A DNA stretch of 64,000 nucleotides from contig NZ_PYFX01000017.1 in NCBI RefSeq assembly GCF_003020115.1, forward strand, positions 1 to 64,000, given 5' to 3'. The translations under genes were made by a program, and so were the position numbers. This stretch comes from Bradyrhizobium sp. MOS002. GTDB lineage: Bacteria; Pseudomonadota; Alphaproteobacteria; Rhizobiales; Xanthobacteraceae. Shown one piece after another: positions 43,073 through 51,380 of this stretch; the first letter of the stretch is position 1, and every line of letters starts with the position of its first letter. The notes below the pieces were generated by a model. It was not told the DNA's origin. It did no database searches and saw nothing but the letters and a program-made list of their open reading frames with translations.

Positions 43073-45955
43073 TCAGGTGTTCCAAGTCCGAAGTTTGTGT
43101 GCGGCCTGAACCAAGTCAGCAGTTTCGAAACCCTCTGTGAATCGCTCATAGGACTCAGCAAGCAAGCTTCGCGCTTTTGCGACGAGCCCGCGATCTAGCC
43201 ACAAGGCGCCCAACACCAAAGCCGAGCGCAATTCCCAGCCGGGCGCCGCTTGCTGCCGCGCATACTGGAGCGACTCGTTCAGGCATGCCTCTGCCGCCGA
43301 CCAATTGTCGGCTGATCCGAGCAACAACACTCGTGCGCGCGTCCGCAGCAACTCGGGTACTTCGAAGGATCCCGAGCCGCTCCTGGCGTCGGCCAGTAGC
43401 CCGTCGATCATGTTGGAGGCTTCTAACAACTGCCCAGAAGCGGCCAAACCTTCCGCCAACGCCCTATAAACGGAAGAAGAAAGCATGAAGCGTCGCTCGG
43501 ACCGCAGGACTGACAAAGCCTCCCGAAGCATGCGGATGCCGAGCTGGGTTTGCCCTCTGGCCAGCAAAAGCTCGCCCTTCAAGCCCGCCCCGCCAGCCTC
43601 ATAATTTGGAAGCGAGTACTTGGAAGCACAGGTGACGAGGCGATCTATCAGGCCTTCTGCGATTTGTAGGTCTCCACGCCACAAGAACACCGGCGTGGCG
43701 TGCTGAAGACAAATACAGAGCGAAACCGGGTGCTCATGTCTTTCGGCAACTTCAAGGCCTTGGTAGGCCAGTCGCGCTGCCTGGTCCGGAAATCCTCTGA
43801 GCCACATCGTCCGCGCATAACCGATCAGGGCTCTTACCCGATGATCAAATCCGAATGAGTGCACCTCGGCTATCCCAGAGGCGGCCGCGGCCATAAAGCC
43901 CTTCTCGTAGCTTCTCTGCGCCGCCAGCTGATTTCCGACCAGATGGTGGCTAGCTCCGAGCATCCATTCAGCCGTCACAGTTGCACGTGCTCCGTCAACT
44001 TGCGCTGCGATTGCCGCGTAGCGCTCCGCTGCCGCCAGAGACCCACCGAACTCCGCCATCCGCGCGAGATGAAGATTAAGGCCGGCCAACAGCTCCAATT
44101 GATACTCGGGGTGTCCAAGCGCGTCGGCGAGACCGAGCGCTCTTTCGAGCACCGTGCCAACCTCGCTGCTGTCACTGTGAGCGTGGTTTGAGGAGATCGC
44201 CAATGACAGTTGCAATTTCAGTTCGAGCTTCGTACCGCGATCCTCATCCGCCATCGCTTGGATAGCCTGCAGAGACCAGCGCCTACACTCGCCGAGCATG
44301 GACATCGATAAAAATAGGGGCATCGCACCTGCGCTAAGCGCCACACCGACCGAGCTGTCACCCGATACCGAGAAGCTCCATTCCAGTGCGGCTCGAATGT
44401 CGCCGATATGACGAGTGTATGCAGCTAGGTCTCGGCCCCCTGCTGCTGGCGGCCGAAAACGCTCCAGGCGTTCTGCAAAGTAAAGCGCATGCCTCCTTGC
44501 AACGACATCGCCCTCGTCGTGTTCTTTGGCCTTGAGAGCAGCATAGGATCGGGTCGTATCAAGTAGGCGATAAAAGGTAGCACCGTCGCCCGGTGAGACC
44601 ACAATGAGCGACTTGTCGATCAGGCTAACGATATCGTTTGCAATCTGCAGTCCGTCGCGGTCAAGCCTAGGCACAATGGCTTGCGCCATTTCCAAGGTGA
44701 AACCACCAATAAACACGGACAGAGCGGCCAATGTCGACCTTTCGCTTTCGGAAAGGAGCTCGTAGCTCCAGTCGAGCATCGCCTGCAGCGTTTGGTGCCG
44801 CGGGACCCCGCGCCGCGCGCGCCAAACGAGCATCAAATGGTCGCCGATCAGCTTAGCTAGACCGTTGATTCCGTACGTGCTTACTCGGCTGGCCACCAAC
44901 TCAAGGGCAAGGGGCAGCCCATCGAGTTGTCGGCAGATATCAGCCACGAGGTTGGCTTCCCCGTCTGTGAGTGCGTGCCGCGCTGCTCCAGCCGAGGCAC
45001 GTTCCATGAAGAGTTGTACAGCCGGAAACGTCAAAGCCGTTGCCGCCGTCAACGCTGGGCTACTGGTGGGATGCTCAAGCGAATTTAGTGGATAGACGTT
45101 CTCACCCTCTGCACGCAGAGCCTCGCGGCTCGTTGCCATGAGATGAACCGACGGTGCTTCCCGGCAGATGTCCTCGGCAACCAGAGCGGCAGAGTCGAGG
45201 ACATGCTCACAGCTATCGAGTATCAAGAGGATTCGCTTGTCAGATAGGTAGCTCAGAAGCCGCTGCTTCGAGTCCTGGGTCTGCGCCAGGCAACCGACTG
45301 CGGAAGCGACGGCTGTAATGAGAAGTCCGGCGTCTCTCAAGGCACTCAGATCAACAAAGCAGACACCACCTTGAAATTCGTGGGTCAGCGCATGTGCCAC
45401 AGCGATGGCGACCGTTGTCTTCCCGACGCCTCCAGGCCCCACGATGCTGACGAACCGAGACGATCTGATCTCCGAACACAAGGACTCGATTGTTTCGTCG
45501 CGGCCAACCATCCGGGCCAGTCGGTCGGGAAGCGTGTCGGATTGTAAATGATCCTCTCCTGCAGTCAGGAGAGGCTGGATCTGCCGAGAGCGCTCGACCG
45601 AAGCGACAAAACAATAGCCCCTCGCGGGGATATTCGTGATGTAACGTGCACCGTCTCGCCCGTCACCGAGCGCCTTGCGAAGCCCAGCGATTTGCACGCG
45701 AAGGCTAGCATCGTCGACCGTGACGTCTGACCAAACCCGCGCGAACAAGTCACGATGGCTGACGACCTCGCCGGCCTGTTCAACCAAAGCAATCAGGATA
45801 TCGAGGGCCCGGCTGCCCAGGGCAATCGGATCGCCGTTTTTCAGCAGCAATCGTTCGGATGCCAGCAAGCGAAATGGACCGAACAGGAAAACTTCACCGT
45901 CATTCAATCTGCTCGGCAAGTGCGCCTCGAAATCGGACGTGATGCGGCATTTCAT
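43073..45955 (-). CDS. Winged-helix / STAND ATPase / TPR regulator (copy 2)
   Basis: About 960 residues (ATG 45955, or ATG 45970) carry the same order as copy 1. The winged helix shows FGPFRLLASERLLLKNG and YITNIPARGYCFVASV. The ATPase has GPGGVGKTT, then RILLILDSCEHVLD and GLPLALELVASRVS. A long TPR-like C-terminus includes FGFDHRVRALIGYARTMWLRG, nearly identical in copy 1. The two copies are in opposite orientation, enclosing the kinase, LysR and DUF1348 genes. Its promoter region abuts the end of the MHS transporter gene. Confidence 0.86.
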   Translation of the reverse strand: MKCRITSDFEAHLPSRLNDGEVFLFGPFRLLASERLLLKNGDPIALGSRALDILIALVEQAGEVVSHRDLFARVWSDVTVDDASLRVQIAGLRKALGDGRDGARYITNIPARGYCFVASVERSRQIQPLLTAGEDHLQSDTLPDRLARMVGRDETIESLCSEIRSSRFVSIVGPGGVGKTTVAIAVAHALTHEFQGGVCFVDLSALRDAGLLITAVASAVGCLAQTQDSKQRLLSYLSDKRILLILDSCEHVLDSAALVAEDICREAPSVHLMATSREALRAEGENVYPLNSLEHPTSSPALTAATALTFPAVQLFMERASAGAARHALTDGEANLVADICRQLDGLPLALELVASRVSTYGINGLAKLIGDHLMLVWRARRGVPRHQTLQAMLDWSYELLSESERSTLAALSVFIGGFTLEMAQAIVPRLDRDGLQIANDIVSLIDKSLIVVSPGDGATFYRLLDTTRSYAALKAKEHDEGDVVARRHALYFAERLERFRPPAAGGRDLAAYTRHIGDIRAALEWSFSVSGDSSVGVALSAGAMPLFLSMSMLGECRRWSLQAIQAMADEDRGTKLELKLQLSLAISSNHAHSDSSEVGTVLERALGLADALGHPEYQLELLAGLNLHLARMAEFGGSLAAAERYAAIAAQVDGARATVTAEWMLGASHHLVGNQLAAQRSYEKGFMAAAASGIAEVHSFGFDHRVRALIGYARTMWLRGFPDQAARLAYQGLEVAERHEHPVSLCICLQHATPVFLWRGDLQIAEGLIDRLVTCASKYSLPNYEAGGAGLKGELLLARGQTQLGIRMLREALSVLRSERRFMLSSSVYRALAEGLAASGQLLEASNMIDGLLADARSGSGSFEVPELLRTRARVLLLGSADNWSAAEACLNESLQYARQQAAPGWELRSALVLGALWLDRGLVAKARSLLAESYERFTEGFETADLVQAAHKLRTWNT

Positions 45956-46080
45956 GCTGCAAAGCAGCATGGGACTATCTATGCGCCTATTAGCACATCC
46001 GACGAGCTAAGGTATTTCCAAATTAGTCTGCTCTCGCACGCCGAGAGGCCAGGAGAAACTTGCAAGTTCCAGCCGCACAC

Positions 46081-47379
46081 TCAAAGCAGCGCGTGTCGAT
46101 AGCGATCATTGAAATGCAGGAGAGCAAGGCTGCTAACGAGACTTGCAGTTATCACAACAAAGGCCGGGGAACGGATGTCGCCGCTTACTTCTATTAGCCA
46201 CGTGGCTAGCGCTGGTGAGAGCGCGCCAACCATGACTGTCAGACCATAGGCCAAAGCAACGGCAGTTGCGCGCACAGTCGTAGCAAATATCTCGGCAAGA
46301 GCTGACATCATGGGCCCAATGTAAATTGCGTTTAGCAGAGCGAGCGCCGATTGAACAAGCATCAGCGTCTGGACAGAGGGCCAGGTCGTTACAACCATAT
46401 ACGCAGGATAAATCATCACTCCGTAGGTCACACCAGCAAAGAGCAGTAGCGGCTTTCGCCCGAAGCGGTCGGAGGCTGCGGCCGCTACAAGCGTGCAAAC
46501 GATCATAAAGGCGGTCGCCACGATCGTAGCGAGCAGCGCTCCCGAACTGGCTAGGCCTAACTTTCGGACCGCGAACGTCGGCATATAAACGAAAACGATA
46601 TTACCTGCGACGACATAGAGGCTCAGTATTCCTACTGCCAGCAACAGAGAACGACCCGTCTTGAGATTGGCGCTAGCGTGGCTGCTCCTGACTCTTTGTT
46701 GCGTGGCCAAAAACAGATCGGGCTCTTGCACCCGCGACCTGATGTAAACGGCGACCGGTATAATTCCCAAACCAAAGACGAAAGGCATGCGCCACCACCC
46801 TGATTCGATTTGCGTGGGTGAGATCGTCGCATTCATCATCATGACAACGAATGCAGCCAGCACAAATCCAATTTGCTGACTTGCAGCATTGAAGCTTGCG
46901 TAGATGCCTCTCCGATTGGCCGGCGCAAGCTCGACTAAAAGTGCCGTCGCGCTGCCGAGTTCGCCGGCGCCCGAAAACCCTTGAAGCAGACGCGCGAACA
47001 GAATGAGCAAGGGTGCCAGGACTCCAGCAGTCTCGTAAGTGGGTGCAAAGACGATGATGGCTGTGCCGATCCCCATGAGGTACATGGCCAAACACAACGA
47101 AGCCTTGCGACCAACGCGATCAGCGTACAGCCCGAGGACGATAGCTCCAATGGGCCGCATTACTACGCCACCGCCATATGTGGCGAAGGCGAGCAAGAGC
47201 GAAATGACCTCATTTTGAGCGGGGAAAAATAGCTTCGCCATCGTAATGGCGAGCACCCCATATGCGAAGAAATCGTACCATTCGAGTAGATTGCCAATCG
47301 TCGCGGCAATAATGGCTCGCCGCCGCTTGGCAGGGTGTTCGAGACAAGCGTGCGTGACGGTGAGCTCTGAGGTGGACAT
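46081..47379 (-). CDS. MHS-family MFS transporter
   Basis: The ATG at 47379 gives 432 residues. The metabolite:H+ symporter signature is IGNLLEWYDFFAYGVLA near the first helix, with the MFS loop motif LYADRVGRKASL. Twelve hydrophobic segments can be counted roughly. Relatives take up aromatic or other organic acids with protons. It is the third minus-strand gene after the nitroreductase and PnbB-like genes, 274 bp downstream, so it may import the nitroaromatic acid. Confidence 0.83.
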   Translation of the reverse strand: MSTSELTVTHACLEHPAKRRRAIIAATIGNLLEWYDFFAYGVLAITMAKLFFPAQNEVISLLLAFATYGGGVVMRPIGAIVLGLYADRVGRKASLCLAMYLMGIGTAIIVFAPTYETAGVLAPLLILFARLLQGFSGAGELGSATALLVELAPANRRGIYASFNAASQQIGFVLAAFVVMMMNATISPTQIESGWWRMPFVFGLGIIPVAVYIRSRVQEPDLFLATQQRVRSSHASANLKTGRSLLLAVGILSLYVVAGNIVFVYMPTFAVRKLGLASSGALLATIVATAFMIVCTLVAAAASDRFGRKPLLLFAGVTYGVMIYPAYMVVTTWPSVQTLMLVQSALALLNAIYIGPMMSALAEIFATTVRATAVALAYGLTVMVGALSPALATWLIEVSGDIRSPAFVVITASLVSSLALLHFNDRYRHALL

Positions 47380-47653
47380 ATCTGACGCTCGAAATTCGCG
47401 ACTCTCGATGTCTAACGAGACGGTTGAAAGGCTCCTCAACTACCCATTGGCTCTCTACAAAACGAAGGTAACGGAACGAACTTGAGAGGCAAGCTCATTT
47501 TATCGCGTACGCGGCGCAGCACTTGCAAATGGAGTGCTTCCGACGAGCAATCGCGCACACCGCGCGTCTAGACGCCCTCCCCCATCCTGCGTTGCCTATC
47601 TCCGGAGGGGCGTAAATCCCGGATCATCGCGAAGCGAAATGCGACGACAGCGA

Positions 47654-48187
47654 CTAAGATGCCACTTCATACGAAATGCGACCAGCGGGAAGATAAAATA
47701 GCGCGATGACGGCGCCTCCTCTGACTTCGGGGAAGTGTTTGCTCCCAGGATCAGGAGCAGTCCAGCCTGCACCTTGCCAGCCTTGCAGACCCCTCAGCTG
47801 TGCGCCCTCGTTCAGAGGCACTACGAGATTGAGTTCACCATAAGGATGCCCATGGTACTGGCCGCGCAACATTCCTATGCCGTCCTCATCCTTGAAGCGG
47901 CGCGGATCATTGCTGTTCATGTAAACTGCCGTTACGCTGAAATGAAACGTCTCTGGGCTCGGCTCGGAAATCCGACTTCGCCGATAGTTTACCCCCTCCA
48001 CCTCTTGGCTCGCGGCCCACCCTTCCTCGACGCCAAGCTTTATCAGGCCTGATAGATCCCTGTAGAGCTTGCTCTGGGGGCCGTAGGTTTCGTTGAGCCA
48101 ACGCTCCATCTCGGCCCCGGGGGTCATGTCCTTGACCTCCGCCAGGAAAGGGATGCTGCACTGGATCAGATCTTCTCGGCTGCCCAT
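47654..48187 (-). CDS. pnbB: 4-hydroxylaminobenzoate lyase (PnbB / DUF4863 family)
   Basis: The 177-residue protein follows the PnbB family throughout: LTPGxExERWLNETYGPQS-like N-terminus, VNYRRSRISEPSPETFHFSVTAVYM, GQYHGHPYGELNLVVPL, and the end GWTAPDPGSKHFPEVRGGAVIALFYLPAGRISYE. PnbB converts 4-hydroxylaminobenzoate to protocatechuate with release of ammonia. The gene lies 11 bp downstream of a nitroreductase gene, the arrangement of known pnb clusters. AAGGAG precedes the ATG. Substrate identity is by family and context only. Confidence 0.78.
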   Translation of the reverse strand: MGSREDLIQCSIPFLAEVKDMTPGAEMERWLNETYGPQSKLYRDLSGLIKLGVEEGWAASQEVEGVNYRRSRISEPSPETFHFSVTAVYMNSNDPRRFKDEDGIGMLRGQYHGHPYGELNLVVPLNEGAQLRGLQGWQGAGWTAPDPGSKHFPEVRGGAVIALFYLPAGRISYEVAS

Positions 48188-48198
48188 GATTAGTCTCC

Positions 48199-48903
48199 TT
48201 AGCTTTCAAATCCAATAAAGTGGGCAAACTCGCCGATATCGGCGCGAGGCATCGATCTCAAGCTTACCCCTCCATCACTGTAACCAATCGATATCCCGCA
48301 TACGACCATCTGCTCGTCCGGAATCGATAAATGCTGACGAAGTATCGTGTGATACTTCGCAAACGTCTCTTGGGGGCATGAATGAAGTCCGCGCCCCGCT
48401 GCCGCAAGCAGCACGTTCTGGACGAACATGCCCAGATCAAGCCAGCTGCCAGCCTCGAGGCGGCGGTCGATTGTCACGATCAAGCCAACGGGAGCACCGA
48501 AGAAGACATAGTTCTTCGCCGTTTGACGCGCGCGCGCCTCTGCATCACCGGAATGGATGCCAAGCGAACCATAAAAGATCCGCCCGAACTCCTGCCGTCG
48601 CTCGCGATAAGGTGGAGGCAAGACATCCGAATAGTACTTATATTCGGAAACGTGCTTCGCCCTCTCGTTACAATGGGCATCAAGCAGCGCCGCCGACAGC
48701 CTTTCCTGTGGGCCGCCAGTTAGAGCGTAGATATTCCAAGGTTGTATATTTGCTCCGCTTGGAGCAAACCGGGCGACCCTCAAAATCTCAACGATTGTAT
48801 GCTGTGGCACAACTCGATTTGAGAATTCACGGCAGGCGACTCGATCAAGAATGATACGATCAATCTCCGAGTCTGCCGCTCGTTGAGAGTTTTCCGCGGC
48901 CAT
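48199..48903 (-). CDS. pnbA: Nitroreductase, probably 4-nitrobenzoate reductase (PnbA-like)
   Basis: The 234-residue core is an FMN nitroreductase: ACREFSNRVVP, FAPSGANIQPWNIYALTG, then LDLGMFVQNVLLAAAGRGLHSCPQETFAKYH and GISIGYSD. It would reduce an aromatic nitro group to the hydroxylamine with NAD(P)H. Pairing with PnbB makes 4-nitrobenzoate the best guess. The start at 48903 fits the family length. An in-frame ATG at 49110 has a better Shine-Dalgarno (GGAGA) and lies 57 bp after a repeated element, but would add a 69-residue extension with no domain. Confidence 0.78.
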   Translation of the reverse strand: MAAENSQRAADSEIDRIILDRVACREFSNRVVPQHTIVEILRVARFAPSGANIQPWNIYALTGGPQERLSAALLDAHCNERAKHVSEYKYYSDVLPPPYRERRQEFGRIFYGSLGIHSGDAEARARQTAKNYVFFGAPVGLIVTIDRRLEAGSWLDLGMFVQNVLLAAAGRGLHSCPQETFAKYHTILRQHLSIPDEQMVVCGISIGYSDGGVSLRSMPRADIGEFAHFIGFES

Positions 48904-49301
48904 GCGCTCCGAAGCCGACACTGTTTGCCCAAATGAGTCCCCACCTGCCCCGCCCGCCCCGACGATTTCTTTTTCCTCGCCATCGTGGACAGACAATGAC
49001 GCCCCCTCAGCCGCCGCTCCGTTCCTTCGGCCCTGGCACTGAGAACGTGCAGCGGTGTGACCTGAATGAACTTGGGGATTGCCGTTCCAATCAGCAGCGT
49101 ACTCCCTCATGAGCTCTCCGCGAAGTCTTGCTTTTGTGACATCAATGACCAGACCTCACTAGAATGGAAGTGAATTTGTTGCAGAACGAAGCTGAACGTA
49201 GCTCATCAAGGTGAGCAGCGGGACGACGAAGGCTTCGATTGTGTTTGCGCTGCGGTTGGGATTAACTAAATCCGCGTTAGGGCAAGGCGCACGCCTTTCC
49301 C
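48904..49301. other. Divergent control region between pnbA and its LysR gene
   Basis: This 398-bp region separates the nitroreductase from a divergent LysR gene, the usual position for LysR-controlled promoters. It holds the best copy of the repeated element at 49167-49196 and an in-frame upstream extension of pnbA. No other gene is seen. Confidence 0.4.
49167..49196 (-). promoter_or_regulatory. Repeated GAAGTGAA-N17-CTGAA element, copy B
   Basis: GAAGTGAA and CTGAA occur at 17-bp spacing, continuing into AGCTCA as in copy A. The two copies agree at about 31 of 40 positions. Downstream on the minus strand both copies also share CATT(A/G)ATG at the same 19-bp distance. Confidence 0.5.
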
Positions 49302-50297
49302 ATGCCAGGAACCTCAGCCGTGGCGCTACCGTTTAATACTTTGGACTTGAACCTTCTAAAGGTATTGGATGCCGTCATGGAGGAGCGGAGCGTGCTGCGC
49401 GCAAGTCAGAAGCTCGCGCTGAGCCAATCCGCGGTGAGCCATTCATTGGCAAGACTGCGAGAGATGCTGGACGATGACCTATTTGTGAGGACGGCAACCG
49501 GAATGCAGCCGACCTCCCGCGCACTGGCCATGGCATCTCCGGTGCGCAACGCACTACGCACTCTTGAGACGGCTATCGAGCTGCCCACGTTCAAACCAGC
49601 CATATCGACTAAACTGTTCACCTTGGCCGCGAACGACTTCACCACTCACGTGCTGGGCCCCCCTCTCGTGACGCTGCTTGGTCGTGAGGCGCCCTCGATT
49701 GACCTTATCATCAAGCCCGTGACGCGAATTGATCTCGCCGAGCAGCTCGACCTCGGGCGCATAGATGTCGCAATAGGCGTATTCTCTTCTCCACCGAGCC
49801 GTTTTAGGACCGCGCTGCTGTTCGAATACGACGACGTTCTGATTGTGGGCGGAAGCAACAAGCACGAGCGCATTGACAAGACCACGCTGGAGCAGCTGTC
49901 ACTCGTTGTCGTCTCCTTTGGCGGGGAGCAAGAAGGAGCAGTTGAAGGCTTCATTTCCGAGCGCGGCTTGGCCCGACGATCCGAAATGTACGATCGTGCA
50001 GCGCTTGAGAAGATGTTCGGCGAGAGCGACCCGCTGCCGCGAGTGGCGATTACTTTGCCACATTTTCTCGCGCTACCGGCGCTGATTGAGAACAGCAACC
50101 TCGCAGCGATTGTGCCCCGCCCGCTGGCTAACGTCTTCGAGCGAACTTATGCAATCGCAATCCACGAGTTACCATACAAGACGACTTCGCTGGAGGTCCG
50201 GCTGCTTTGGCATAAGCGTCTTGATGAAGACCCTTCCCATCAATGGCTGCACGAAATTCTTCGACGATCAATCGAGCGGCCTTTATTCGCAAGATAG
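49302..50297 (+). CDS. LysR-type regulator, probable activator of the pnb genes
   Basis: The 331-residue protein opens with LDLNLLKVLDAVMEERSVLRASQKL and LSQSAVSHSLARLREM, a LysR HTH, and has a full effector domain (IDLIIKPVTRIDLAEQLDLGRIDVAIG, LPHFLALPALIENSN). It is divergent from pnbA, the position of PnbR in known nitrobenzoate clusters. Nitrobenzoate as inducer is inference. It is strongly similar to the regulator at 41112. Confidence 0.87.
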   Translation: MPGTSAVALPFNTLDLNLLKVLDAVMEERSVLRASQKLALSQSAVSHSLARLREMLDDDLFVRTATGMQPTSRALAMASPVRNALRTLETAIELPTFKPAISTKLFTLAANDFTTHVLGPPLVTLLGREAPSIDLIIKPVTRIDLAEQLDLGRIDVAIGVFSSPPSRFRTALLFEYDDVLIVGGSNKHERIDKTTLEQLSLVVVSFGGEQEGAVEGFISERGLARRSEMYDRAALEKMFGESDPLPRVAITLPHFLALPALIENSNLAAIVPRPLANVFERTYAIAIHELPYKTTSLEVRLLWHKRLDEDPSHQWLHEILRRSIERPLFAR

Positions 50298-50577
50298 CAC
50301 CTCGTAAGAGCTTTGATCCGGGCAGGCATACCGCGAACTGCGCGCGTCTAGACGGCCGTTCAAGCGAACGGAGGCAGATAGCAGGCACGCGGGCTCCAGC
50401 GGCCCTATTCCGAGTGCATCAAGTCGAATATCCACTTGCAATATCTTCACGCGACTCGGGCCTTCAAAGTAGTCATTGACAGTCTATCTGCACCGACGGT
50501 GGAGCTCCCGCCTGATCAGACGGATGGCTTCCGGCAAGTGGTCGCGATGAGCAATGAAAAACTTAGAGGAGTTCGGC

Positions 50578-51216
50578 ATGGCCGACGAAATTTCCGGGAT
50601 CAGGATCCCCGATAGCAAGATCGCGCGCGAGGCCGCCGAACTGGTGAGGCAGCACGAGAGCGAAATGTTGTTCAATCATTCGGTCCGAGTGTTTGTGTTC
50701 GGCGCAATGAGAGGAATGCGCCAGAAAGTGAAGTTTGACTCCGAATTGCTCTATGTGGCGGCGCTCTTTCACGATCTTGGACTAGTAGACCCGTATCACA
50801 CTCAGACGCATCGCTTTGAAGTGGATAGCGCGAACGCGGCCCGTGATTTCCTTAGAAGTCATGGCATGCCGGAGCCAAACGCCGATCTGGTCTGGGAGGC
50901 TATCGCGTTACACACCACTCCGGGTATCCCGCAATTCATGCGACCGGAAATCGCTCTGACTAATGCCGGAGTCTTGGTTGACGTCGTCGGCATAGGATAC
51001 GACGAGTATACCGCAGAACAACGTGAAAAGGTCATAGCCGCTCTGCCGCGCGGCGATTTCAAGAACGAGTTTGTGAAAATTCAGACCTGCTCGGCACTGA
51101 AGAAGCCCGAGACGACCTTCGGAACGATAAACTTCGACTACATCGAGTATCACGACCCTTCATTTCGCAAGCCAAACGCGTGCAAGCGGATTCATGGCAC
51201 GCCTTGGCCGAGCTAA
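50578..51216 (+). CDS. HD-domain protein, cyanamide hydratase-like (copy 3)
   Basis: The ATG at 50578 is preceded by AGAGGAG and gives 212 residues, the same length as copy 2. HD motifs are intact: FNHSVRVFVFGAM, AALFHDLGLV, RFEVDSANAARDFL and IALHTTPGIP. Copies 2 and 3 share VGIGYDE and TTFG blocks near the C-terminus. It lies 280 bp downstream of the LysR gene and 164 bp upstream of an MFS transporter, all on the plus strand. The function is unknown beyond a predicted metal-dependent hydrolase. Confidence 0.82.
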   Translation: MADEISGIRIPDSKIAREAAELVRQHESEMLFNHSVRVFVFGAMRGMRQKVKFDSELLYVAALFHDLGLVDPYHTQTHRFEVDSANAARDFLRSHGMPEPNADLVWEAIALHTTPGIPQFMRPEIALTNAGVLVDVVGIGYDEYTAEQREKVIAALPRGDFKNEFVKIQTCSALKKPETTFGTINFDYIEYHDPSFRKPNACKRIHGTPWPS

Positions 51217-51380
51217 GCGGTTCAAGTTCGTGCTGGGCGGATGACGGCTTCGCCTCAAAAGAATGCGGAGCCGCTGCCCGCGAACAATTTACCTGGCCAC
51301 GCCTTGCGGCTCCGGGACGCTCCAGCAATCTCCCCAGCTTTTGGCAGCCTCTCAACAAAATCCCTTCGACGGACATCTAA

